From Arthrobacter sp. V1I7 (GTDB lineage Bacteria > Actinomycetota > Actinomycetes > Actinomycetales > Micrococcaceae), in NCBI RefSeq assembly GCF_030817015.1, contig NZ_JAUSYS010000001.1:1302001-1366000 (forward strand): 64,000 nucleotides of DNA. Direction: 5' to 3'. Positions 1-7,580 of this stretch are shown one piece after another. Below the pieces are notes generated by a model. That model was not told the DNA's origin, searched no databases, and saw nothing but the letters and a program-made list of their open reading frames with translations. The position numbers were made by a program, and so were the translations under genes. Position 1 is the first letter of the stretch. Every line of letters starts with the position of its first letter.

Positions 1-1248
1 CTGAAGCCCAAGCCCGGCGCCGGCAACGGCAGGGGCGGTTTACTGGGCAGCATGTTCGGTCGCCGCCGGGGGGCCAAGGCGGCCGCACGCCCCGCAGCCG
101 CCGGGGATACAACCGGCGCCGGCACAACGTCCGGCGTTCCGGCAGCCAAGCCGGCGAATCCGGCCGAAAACAGCCTTGCCGCGTGGCGCACTGCGGGACA
201 CCGACTGCGCCGGTCCGGCGCGGTCGTGGCAGTGCTGGCGGCTACCGCCCTCGCCGGTACCGGCGTGGCCGCCCACGCCAGCCAGACCCCGGCGCCGGCC
301 CCCGGCACCCCGACGAGTGCCGCAGCCGCCGCGACCCCGCCGGCCGCGGCCGAGCCCGCCCCCGAGGCCCCGGTCCTTATCGATGCGCAGTTCCGCCGGA
401 TCCTGGAACAGGTTGCCGGTGCCGTCGATGCCGGCGACGCGGCGAAGGATGCCTCCAAGCTCGACCCGCGCGTGGCGCAGGCGGAGCTCGAAGTCCGCAC
501 GCAGAACTACAAGATCCGTTCCCAGGTCGGCGCCTATGAGGCCCGGATGCCCGTGCGGGCCACCAAGCTCCTGACCACTGTCGTCACCAAGAAGCGCAGC
601 TGGCCGCGCTCGGTCCTGGCCGTGACGCAGGGTGAGGGCAATGTCGTCCCGCAGCTGCTCAGTTTGACCCAGGCGTCACCGCGCGAGAACTACAAGCTCG
701 TTGCCACCACGCCGCTGCAGCCGGGCACCACGTTCCCGTCCATCCCTCGGGACGGCACCGAGACGCTCGCACCCGCCGACAAGACGGGGCTCCTCTACAG
801 CGGTGAGGAAGCACTCGCCGGCCTGGGCGACCGGCTGACCAATGCCGAATCTCCGTTCAAGGACAGGCTCGTGGAGGGACAGTCCTCCCCGTACATCGCG
901 GACACGCTCGCCTACCAGGCGGACGTGGTCAACTCCGGCGTCAACGGCACCTTCGCCTTCACCCACAAGGTGGTGCCGGAAAGCATCGTCGTGTTCCGCG
1001 CCGCCGACGGCGGGGCCCTGGTCCTGGGGCGGCTGAACTTCTCGTTCGACGGCACGCCCAAGGCGGCCGGAGACAAGCTGACCATCGGCGACGACGCGGC
1101 GGCCATAGCGGGCGGCAAGGAAACGAGCACCGGCATGGTGCTCAACTTCGCCGAGTCCATGGCCGTCTACGTTCCGCCGGCCGGGTCCACCGATCCGATG
1201 AAACTCGTCGCCGCCACCCGCGGCCTGGTCGGGGCAGGCTTCAAGTAA
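1..1248 (+). CDS. Membrane-anchored extracytoplasmic protein, unknown function (5' end probably outside window)
   Basis: I do not recognise this family. The reading frame is open to base 1, with GC-rich third positions before the first ATG at 52, so the true start may lie outside the window; counted from that ATG it is 398 residues. An Ala/Pro/Gly-rich, positively charged N-terminus leads into one hydrophobic segment at about residues 56-74, then an Ala/Pro-rich linker to about residue 105 and a soluble domain of about 290 residues. This suggests a single-pass protein (N-terminus in) with its folded domain outside the membrane. No catalytic motif is visible. A hairpin follows at 1264-1309 and the next gene has its own promoter, so it seems to end a transcription unit. 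Confidence 0.7.
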   Translation: MKPKPGAGNGRGGLLGSMFGRRRGAKAAARPAAAGDTTGAGTTSGVPAAKPANPAENSLAAWRTAGHRLRRSGAVVAVLAATALAGTGVAAHASQTPAPAPGTPTSAAAAATPPAAAEPAPEAPVLIDAQFRRILEQVAGAVDAGDAAKDASKLDPRVAQAELEVRTQNYKIRSQVGAYEARMPVRATKLLTTVVTKKRSWPRSVLAVTQGEGNVVPQLLSLTQASPRENYKLVATTPLQPGTTFPSIPRDGTETLAPADKTGLLYSGEEALAGLGDRLTNAESPFKDRLVEGQSSPYIADTLAYQADVVNSGVNGTFAFTHKVVPESIVVFRAADGGALVLGRLNFSFDGTPKAAGDKLTIGDDAAAIAGGKETSTGMVLNFAESMAVYVPPAGSTDPMKLVAATRGLVGAGFK

Positions 1249-1263
1249 CTCCAGCAACAGCTA

Positions 1264-1309
1264 AACAGCGGCCCGGCCGCAGCGGTTCCGCCGCTGCCGC
1301 CGGGCTGTT
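1264..1309 (+). terminator. Probable terminator after the first gene
   Basis: An imperfect GC-rich stem begins AACAG...GGCCCGG and closes with CCGGGC...TGTT around a short TTCCG loop, 16 bases after the stop codon. There is no strong T-tract. Confidence 0.5.
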
Positions 1310-1362
1310 GGCTTTCGGCCGGTATCGCCCATTGCGGTGGTACCGGGCCGGGCCGCAATGGT

Positions 1363-1368
1363 TAGAGT
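1363..1368 (+). promoter_or_regulatory. -10 element (TAGAGT) for a leaderless transcript
   Basis: TAGAGT lies six bases before the ATG at 1375, so transcription should start at or next to the start codon. No Shine-Dalgarno sequence fits in between. Confidence 0.45.
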
Positions 1369-1374
1369 GGAGCT

Positions 1375-2382
1375 ATGACTTCGCCAGCTTCCCGCCCGGT
1401 CCCGCCAACTGCCGCCAATCCGCTTAACCTGCGGGGCGCCGTCGACCTCTCTTCACTGAAGCAACGGCCCCCGGCGCCGTCCGCCGCTCCCGCCGGGCCT
1501 GGCGCTCCGGCCCCTGGTGCCCCGGCCCCGGGGGCCGGCGGCGCGGAGTATCCGGTCCACCCGCTGCGGGTCGACGTCACCGAGGCCAACTTCCAGGAAC
1601 TCGTAGAGCTCTCCGCCCAGGTTCCCGTGGTCATCGCACTCTGGGCCGCCTACTCGCCGGGATCCGGCCAGCTCGTGGACGGCCTGGCGGAGATCGTGGA
1701 CAGCTACGCCGGCCGGCTGGTGCTCGGCGCCGCGGACATCGACGCCTTCCCGCAGCTTGCCCAGGCCTTCCAGGTGCAGGCCGTCCCGACCGCCGTCGCC
1801 GTGCTCAAGGGCCAGCCGGTGCCCCTGTTCCAGGGCGGCGCCGAGGAGCAACAGATCCGCAGCCTGCTCGATGAACTGCTCAAGGTTGCCGCCGCCAACG
1901 GCGTGACCGGGCGGATCGGCGGAAGCGGGCCGGGGGCGGACGAGGCTGAGGCTCCGCCGCTGCCACCGCTGCACCAGAAGGCTTTCGACGCCATTGAATC
2001 CGGGGACTACGCCACGGCTGCCGCCGCGTACCGGCAGGCCCTGCTGGAGATGCCCGCCGACGCCGATGCCAAGGCCGGACTGGCCCAGGTGGAGCTGATG
2101 GGCCGGCTCCAGCCGCTCTCCGCCGCGGACACCGAAGCCCTGCGGCGCCTGGCTGCCGACGAGCCGGACAACCTGGAGGCCCAGCTCGGCGTGGCGGATC
2201 TCGACGTCGCCGGCGGCCACGTCGAGGACGGCCTGGGCCGGATCGTCTCCTTCATCGGCAGGAACTTCGGCCCCGAGCGCGAAACGGCCAGGGTCCGCCT
2301 GCTGGAGCTGTTCGACGTCGTGGGCACCGGCGACGAGCGCGTCGCGAAGGCACGCCAGAACCTCGCCCGGGTGCTGTTCTAG
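1375..2382 (+). CDS. Thioredoxin-like / TPR protein without redox cysteines (YbbN/CnoX-like)
   Basis: The 335-residue protein has a short conserved-looking N-terminal segment (GAVDLSSLK, residues 21-29), a Pro/Ala linker, a thioredoxin fold at about residues 64-165 and tetratricopeptide-like helices from about 195 to the end. This is the architecture of YbbN/CnoX co-chaperones. The active-site loop reads WAAYSPGSGQL (residues 90-100), where thioredoxins have Cys-x-x-Cys; Ser94 and Ser97 occupy the cysteine positions, so thiol-disulfide exchange is not expected. A holdase or protein-interaction role is an inference from the family. The stop codon overlaps the GTG of the next gene by one base. 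The start is supported by the leaderless -10 just upstream. Confidence 0.85.
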   Translation: MTSPASRPVPPTAANPLNLRGAVDLSSLKQRPPAPSAAPAGPGAPAPGAPAPGAGGAEYPVHPLRVDVTEANFQELVELSAQVPVVIALWAAYSPGSGQLVDGLAEIVDSYAGRLVLGAADIDAFPQLAQAFQVQAVPTAVAVLKGQPVPLFQGGAEEQQIRSLLDELLKVAAANGVTGRIGGSGPGADEAEAPPLPPLHQKAFDAIESGDYATAAAAYRQALLEMPADADAKAGLAQVELMGRLQPLSAADTEALRRLAADEPDNLEAQLGVADLDVAGGHVEDGLGRIVSFIGRNFGPERETARVRLLELFDVVGTGDERVAKARQNLARVLF

Positions 2383-3483
2383 TGGGATCAGCCCTGTTCG
2401 CCCCGCTGGAACTGCGCGCCCTGCAGCTGCAGCACCGCGGCTGGGTATCGCCGATGTGCCAGTACAGCTGCGGACCCGAGACCGGCGAAGGAGTGCCCAA
2501 CGACTGGCATCTGATGCACCTGGGCTCGTTCGCCACCGGCGGGGCCGCCCTGATCCTGACCGAAGCCGCGGCGGTGAACGCCGCGGGCCGGATCAGTCCC
2601 CGGGACGCCGGCCTGTACAACGACGAGCAGGCCGCCGCCTGGGAGCGGATCAACGCCTTCGTGCATCGCCACGGGGCCGCGGGAACCAAAATCGGCACCC
2701 AGCTGGCGCATGCCGGGCGCAAGGCATCCTCCTATTGGCCGTTCTCCGGTAAGCACGGAACGGTCCCGGCCTCCGACGGCGGCTGGGACACCGTGGGGCC
2801 CGGCACCGCTGCCTTCGACGGCTACGCGCCGCCTTCGGCCATGACGCCGGAAGAGATCGACGGCGTGATCGCCGACTTTGCCGCCGCTGCGGTCCGCGCC
2901 GTCGATGCGGGCTTCGATACGATGGAAATCCACGGCGCCCACGGCTACCTTCTGCACGAGTTCCAGAGCCCGCTCGTCAACGACCGGGACCGACGCCTGG
3001 GGCGGCGACGAGGAACGCCGGAACCGGCTGACCCTCGCCGTGGTGGATGCCGTCCGCAACGTCATTCCCGATTCCATGCCCCTGCTGCTGCGGATCTCGG
3101 CGTCCGACTGGGCCGAGGGTGGCATCGACGTGGAGGCCTCCGTGCGGATGGCCCGGGCGGCCGCGGAACACGGGGTGGACCTCGTGGACGTCTCAAGCGG
3201 CGGGGCCGTGGCCCACCAACAGATCCCGGCGGGGCCCGGGTACCAGACCGGTTTCTCCGCCCGGATCCGGCGCGAAACCGGCATCCGCACCGGGACCGTC
3301 GGGCTGCTGACGTCGGCGGGCCAGGCCGAGCACGCCGTGGCCACCGGCCAGGCCGACGGCGTGTTCATCGCCCGTGCCGCGCTCCGGGACCCGCACTGGT
3401 GGCAGCGGGCGGCGTTTGAGCTGGGGCACGAGCTGGCATGGCCCCCGCAATATGAGCGGGCCATCCCGCGCCACTCGTTCTAG
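2382..3483 (+). pseudogene. NADH:flavin oxidoreductase / Old Yellow Enzyme family, single-base frameshift
   Basis: Two frames together encode a full-length OYE-like TIM-barrel flavoprotein of about 366 residues. The first frame (GTG at 2382) gives the N-terminal barrel, including HAGRK and EIHGAHGYLLHEF near residue 190. At a GGG run (2986-2988) one extra base breaks the frame, and the sequence TDAWGGDEERRNRL, which normally follows directly, continues in another frame to the stop at 3483. That part carries the FMN-phosphate region and the usual C-terminus. Such enzymes reduce activated C=C bonds with NAD(P)H. The remainder looks intact, so the break is either recent or a sequencing error. 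The start overlaps the stop of the preceding gene by one base, suggesting co-transcription. Confidence 0.8.
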
Positions 3484-3558
3484 GAGGGGCGCTGAACGTT
3501 GCGGCAAGGACCGTGCGGAGTAGCCGTGCGGACGAGCCGAATAGCATCCTGCGGCAGT

Positions 3559-3564
3559 TAGTCT
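3559..3564 (+). promoter_or_regulatory. -10 element (TAGTCT) for a leaderless transcript
   Basis: TAGTCT ends six bases before the ATG at 3571, fitting a leaderless start for the ABC exporter operon. Confidence 0.4.
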
Positions 3565-3570
3565 AACGAC

Positions 3571-4377
3571 ATGACTATTCAGCCACCGGATCCGCCTGCT
3601 CCTGAGTGCTTGCCGCTGCCGCCGGTCCCCGCTCTCTCGCTCCGCGGGCTCGCCAAGCGCTTTGGCGGCAGGATCGCCGTCGACGGCATCAGCCTGGACG
3701 TCCCCGCGGGCTCCTTCTACGGGATCGTCGGACCCAACGGGGCGGGCAAGACGACGACGCTGTCGATGGCCACGGGGCTGCTGCGGCCGGACTTCGGGAC
3801 GGCACACGTGCACGGTGTCGACGTCTGGCAGCGTCCCCTCGAGGCCAAGAAGATGATGGGGATCCTGCCGGATGGTGTGCGCCTCTTTGACCGGCTGACC
3901 GGCGAACAACTCGTCAGCTACGCGGGCCTGCTGCGCGGCATGGACAAAGAGGTGGTGGCCTGCCGGGTCCACGAGTTGCTCTCCGCCCTCGACCTGGGCC
4001 GGGACGCCGGGACGCTCGTGGTGGACTATTCCGCCGGCATGACCAAGAAGATCGCGCTCGCCTCGGCGCTGATCCATGCCCCGCGGCTGCTGGTGCTCGA
4101 CGAGCCCTTCGAGTCCGTGGACCCCCTCTCCGCGGCAAACATCCGCGACATCCTGGACCGCTATGTCGCCTCCGGCGGCACCGTCATTGTCTCCAGCCAT
4201 GTGATGGACCTGGTGCAGCGGATGTGCGACCATGTCGCCGTCGTGGCAGCGGGCCGGCTGCTCGCCGCCGGAACCGTTGACGAGGTCCGGGCCGGCGAGT
4301 CCCTGGAGGACCGCTTCGTCCAGCTGGTGGGCGGCCGCAGCCACACGGAAGGGCTGGAATGGTTGCGCACCTTCTAA
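3571..4377 (+). CDS. ABC exporter ATP-binding protein
   Basis: The 268-residue cytoplasmic ATPase has Walker A GPNGAGKTT (residues 54-62) and Walker B LLVLDEPFE, followed by an H-loop in IVSSH. The signature loop reads YSAGMTKK rather than LSGGQ, as in several ABC-2 type exporters. It probably dimerises and drives the membrane protein encoded next; the substrate cannot be deduced. The permease gene starts at 4359, inside the last 19 bases, so the two are translationally coupled. The ATG is preceded by a leaderless-type -10 element. Confidence 0.88.
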   Translation: MTIQPPDPPAPECLPLPPVPALSLRGLAKRFGGRIAVDGISLDVPAGSFYGIVGPNGAGKTTTLSMATGLLRPDFGTAHVHGVDVWQRPLEAKKMMGILPDGVRLFDRLTGEQLVSYAGLLRGMDKEVVACRVHELLSALDLGRDAGTLVVDYSAGMTKKIALASALIHAPRLLVLDEPFESVDPLSAANIRDILDRYVASGGTVIVSSHVMDLVQRMCDHVAVVAAGRLLAAGTVDEVRAGESLEDRFVQLVGGRSHTEGLEWLRTF

Positions 4378-5930
4378 GGCTCAAGCTCACGCTGCTGCGC
4401 AACAGTGTCCGGCGCAGCCCCTGGCAGCTCGTGGGCCTCGGCATGGGCGCCCTGTACGCGCTGGGCCTGGTAGGGCTGGGTATTGCCGGGCTGGTGTTCC
4501 TCCGCGGGGCCGACGCCGGCCTGGCCCAGACCGTCGTCGTGCTGGGCGGCGCGGCGGCGCTGCTGGGCTGGGCGATTGTCCCGGTGGCTGCCTCGGCCGC
4601 GGACATGACGCTGGACCCTGCACGGTTCACCACCTTGGCCGTGCCGATGCCCCGGTTGCTGACCGGCCTGGCCCTGAGCGGGCTGATCGGCATCCCCGGC
4701 ATCGCGACATCGCTCGTGGCCCTGGGAACTGTCGCGACCTGGTCCCGGAGTGTCCCTGCCGCGGCAGGCGCCCTCGTGGGCGCGGTCCTCGGCGTGCTGA
4801 GCTGCGTTCTGCTCTCCAAAGTGGTCACCACGGCCACGGCCGGGCTGGCCAGCTCCCGCCGGTTCAAGGACGTCAGTTCCGTGGCATTCCTGATCCCGTT
4901 GGTCCTGCTGGGCCCCATTCTGGCGGGGATCGCCGAGGGGATTGCCGGCTCCGGTGATTTCCTGGCCGAGCTAGCCGTGGCCCTGTCCTGGACCCCGGTC
5001 GGTGCGGCCTGGTCCCTTGGCGGTGAGCTGGCTGCCGACGGCTACGGCGCCGCAGCCCTCAAGCTGGTCATCGCACTTGCCACCCTCGCCGGCCTTGCGC
5101 TGTGGTGGAAGGTCCTGCTGCAGCGTGCCCTGGTCACGCCGCCGTATGCCGGCGGCACCAGAAAACGGGCCTCGGGTCTGGGCCTCTTCGGGCTGCTCCC
5201 GGCGACGCCGACCGGCGCGGTGACCGCCCGCTCCCTGATCTACTGGCTGCGGGACCCCCGCTATGCCGGCGCCCTCGTCGTCGTTCCGCTGCTGCCGGTG
5301 CTCCTGCTGTTCCAGGCCGGCCAGACCGGGTCCTACGGCGCGCTCGTCTTTGTCGGGCCGATGACGGCCTTCCTGCTGGCATGGTCCATCTCCTCGGATG
5401 TCTCCTATGACAACACGGCCTTTGCCCTGCACCTGTCCACCGGCGTGCCCGGGTTTTCCGACCGCCTCGGCCGGGCGCTCGCGTGCCTGCTGTTTGCGCT
5501 GCCGGTGGTGCTGGCCTTCAGCGTCCTTCCGTTCCTGTTCAGCGGGGACTGGACCCGGCTACCGGGACTGCTGGGGCTCTCCCTCGGTATCCTGTTCAGC
5601 GGCATGGGGCTGTCCTCGGTGGTATCAGCGCGCTACACCGTCGCCGTCCCGCTGCCGGGGGACAGCCCCTTGAAAAAGCCGCCGGGGAACGTGGCGCAGA
5701 CCATGGCCGTGCAGTTCGGCGGCATGGGGGTGCTGCTGTTGCTCGTCGCGCCGGAGATCGCGCTCGTGGCCGCACAATTCATCACCGGCAGCGCGGTGCC
5801 CGGCTGGATCAACCTGGGCCTCGGCCCGGTCCTGGGCCTGGCGCTGTTCGTTGCCGGCGTCCGGCTGGGCGGGAAGTGGCTGGACGCGCGCGGTCCGGAG
5901 CTGCTGGCGCAGCTGGTCGTCAACCGGTGA
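4359..5930 (+). CDS. ABC exporter permease subunit
   Basis: This 523-residue protein is dominated by hydrophobic segments (ten to twelve by eye), starting at about residues 24-50. There are no signal peptide and no soluble domain, so it is an integral membrane protein and the natural partner of the ATPase whose gene it overlaps. The length and the paired arrangement resemble actinobacterial two-gene ABC-2 exporters. The substrate is unknown. A 24-bp unit repeated twice follows the stop codon, then nagB. Confidence 0.85.
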   Translation: MVAHLLRLKLTLLRNSVRRSPWQLVGLGMGALYALGLVGLGIAGLVFLRGADAGLAQTVVVLGGAAALLGWAIVPVAASAADMTLDPARFTTLAVPMPRLLTGLALSGLIGIPGIATSLVALGTVATWSRSVPAAAGALVGAVLGVLSCVLLSKVVTTATAGLASSRRFKDVSSVAFLIPLVLLGPILAGIAEGIAGSGDFLAELAVALSWTPVGAAWSLGGELAADGYGAAALKLVIALATLAGLALWWKVLLQRALVTPPYAGGTRKRASGLGLFGLLPATPTGAVTARSLIYWLRDPRYAGALVVVPLLPVLLLFQAGQTGSYGALVFVGPMTAFLLAWSISSDVSYDNTAFALHLSTGVPGFSDRLGRALACLLFALPVVLAFSVLPFLFSGDWTRLPGLLGLSLGILFSGMGLSSVVSARYTVAVPLPGDSPLKKPPGNVAQTMAVQFGGMGVLLLLVAPEIALVAAQFITGSAVPGWINLGLGPVLGLALFVAGVRLGGKWLDARGPELLAQLVVNR

Positions 5931-5958
5931 CCGGACCCCAGGGCGCCGCGGCCCACCC

Positions 5959-6005
5959 GGAATGGGTCTCACGGCCCGGGACGGAATGGGCCTCACGGCC
6001 CGGAC
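5959..6005 (+). repeat. 24-bp unit repeated twice in tandem
   Basis: Two adjacent near-identical copies beginning GGAATGGG(T/C)CTCACGG lie between the exporter operon and nagB. No coding function is apparent. Confidence 0.7.
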
Positions 6006-6091
6006 CAGGACGGGCCGGAGTGGGATAGCCTGCCAGTTAACGCGCGGGCACCGGCCCCAGCAGCAACGGACACGAGGAGAAGGGCACGGAC

Positions 6092-6874
6092 ATGGAAGTC
6101 GTTATCCTTTCCGGCAACAAGGCAATTGCCGCACTCGCCGCGGACGCGGTCGAGGCGCTGCTGGAGCGCAAACCGGACGCCGTGCTGGGCCTGGCCACCG
6201 GCTCCTCCCCGCTGCCCGTCTACACCGAACTCGCGCTGCGGCACGAACGGCACGGCCTGGACTTCAGCCGGGTCCGGGGATTTACCCTCGACGAATACGT
6301 CGGGCTGCCGGCCGGGCACCCGGAGTCCTACCGCGAGGTCATCCGGCGCGAATTCACCGAGCGCGTGAACATCAGTCCGGCCCGCGTCCACAGCCCGGAC
6401 GGCGCGGCGGCCGACATCCCCGCGGCCTGCCGGGCCTACGAGGACGCGATCCGGGAAGCCGGGGGAGTGGACCTGCAGCTCCTCGGCGTCGGCACGGACG
6501 GCCATATCGGCTTCAACGAGCCGGGATCTTCCCTCGCCTCCCGGACCCGGATCAAGACGCTGATCGAGCAGACACGCCGGGACAACGCGCGGCTTTTCGG
6601 CAGCCTGGCGGAGGTACCCCACCACGCCGTCACCCAGGGGCTGGGAACCATCCTGGACGCCCGGCATGTGATTCTTATCGCCACCGGGGCGCAGAAGGCG
6701 CAGGCCGTCCGCGACCTGGTCGAAGGCCCCGTTGCCGCGATCTGTGCGGCCTCGGTGCTGCAGCTGCACCCGCATGCCACGGTCCTGGTGGACGAGGCCG
6801 CCGCATCCTCGCTGAGGCTCGCCGACTATTACCGGCACAGCTATGACCACAAGCCGGACTGGCAGGGTCTGTAG
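6092..6874 (+). CDS. nagB: Glucosamine-6-phosphate deaminase
   Basis: The 260-residue enzyme converts glucosamine-6-phosphate to fructose-6-phosphate and ammonia in amino-sugar use. The catalytic positions align with a constant offset to E. coli NagB: Asp67 in FTLDEYVGL, Asp136 and His138 in GTDGHIGFNEPG, and Glu143. The length is normal. The purine-rich stretch GAGGAGAAGG before the ATG provides a ribosome binding site. No nagA or PTS gene is adjacent, so the gene stands alone here; it is followed at once by the promoter of the DUF3039 gene. Confidence 0.95.
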   Translation: MEVVILSGNKAIAALAADAVEALLERKPDAVLGLATGSSPLPVYTELALRHERHGLDFSRVRGFTLDEYVGLPAGHPESYREVIRREFTERVNISPARVHSPDGAAADIPAACRAYEDAIREAGGVDLQLLGVGTDGHIGFNEPGSSLASRTRIKTLIEQTRRDNARLFGSLAEVPHHAVTQGLGTILDARHVILIATGAQKAQAVRDLVEGPVAAICAASVLQLHPHATVLVDEAAASSLRLADYYRHSYDHKPDWQGL

Positions 6875-6928
6875 CACCGCGCCAGGATCCCGCCGCTGTG
6901 CTGTCGCAATCCGGTCCGTTCCAGCGGC

Positions 6929-6934
6929 TAAGAT
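6929..6934 (+). promoter_or_regulatory. -10 element (TAAGAT) for a leaderless transcript
   Basis: TAAGAT lies seven bases before the ATG at 6942, which decides that start over the longer upstream open frame beginning inside nagB. Confidence 0.45.
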
Positions 6935-6941
6935 AGGTCCC

Positions 6942-7259
6942 ATGACAAGCATGACCGATCCTCTCGAAAACGACCCGATGCGCGAGCTCTCCGGAGCCGG
7001 TACGTCGACGGCCACGATCGAGCGCGAGGAACTGCGCCAGGAAGTGGAACCGGGCGACCGGGAACGCTTCTCGCACTACGTGCGCAAGGAAAAGATCATG
7101 GAATCCGCACTGTCGGGCGAGCCCGTCATCGCCCTCTGCGGCAAAGTGTGGACCCCCGGCCGTGACCCGAAGAAGTTCCCCGTCTGCCCCGAATGCAAAG
7201 AGGTCTATGACGGCCTCCGCCCGGGCAAAGACGGCGGCGACGGTTCCGGCGGCAAATAG
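6942..7259 (+). CDS. DUF3039 family protein
   Basis: A small soluble protein of 105 residues. The conserved core runs from about residue 35 (RFSHYVRKEKIM) to the end and contains ALCGKVWTP and FPVCPECKEVYD; the three cysteines could form a small metal site. This matches DUF3039, a family largely confined to Actinobacteria, for which I know no function. It sits directly before the helicase gene, separated by about 320 bases with a hairpin and short repeats. A -10 element seven bases before the ATG fits a leaderless start; an in-frame upstream extension exists but has no supporting signal. Confidence 0.85.
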   Translation: MTSMTDPLENDPMRELSGAGTSTATIEREELRQEVEPGDRERFSHYVRKEKIMESALSGEPVIALCGKVWTPGRDPKKFPVCPECKEVYDGLRPGKDGGDGSGGK

Positions 7260-7580
7260 GCGGACCCCGCCACAGGGCGGCGTAGCCCGCCGCCCTCTCC
7301 GGTGGCGTGATCAAGCTGCCCGCCCCCGGCCGGGGAAGCCCGCGGTCCGGCCGTAATTCTCCATGCGCCGCTGGCACAGGGCCGGGTGCAATGCGGGCAT
7401 TCAGTGCAGTGCGGCAGTGCGGCGGTGCGGTGCGGCCGTGCGGTGCGGCCGTGCGGTTCAATGTGTCCGGGTCAGGCTCGCGGCTCTTGCTTTCCGCTAC
7501 ATCCGAAGAAGATTGGTGTTTTTGTGCATAGTTCGGTTTCTCCGGCAGCGGAAGACGTACGCGGAATGGAGGGCCCTTAA
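7260..7580. other. Non-coding stretch between DUF3039 gene and helicase
   Basis: Contains a 9-bp stem hairpin at 7274-7296 (AGGGCGGCG / CGCCGCCCT) that may end the DUF3039 transcript, and 13-bp GTGCGGTGCGGCC units in tandem at 7425-7450. The helicase has a strong Shine-Dalgarno GGAGGG eight bases before its ATG. I see no convincing gene. Confidence 0.6.
7274..7296 (+). terminator. Hairpin after the DUF3039 gene
   Basis: Perfect 9-bp stem with a TAGCC loop, 14 bases after the stop codon. No T-tract follows. Confidence 0.45.
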
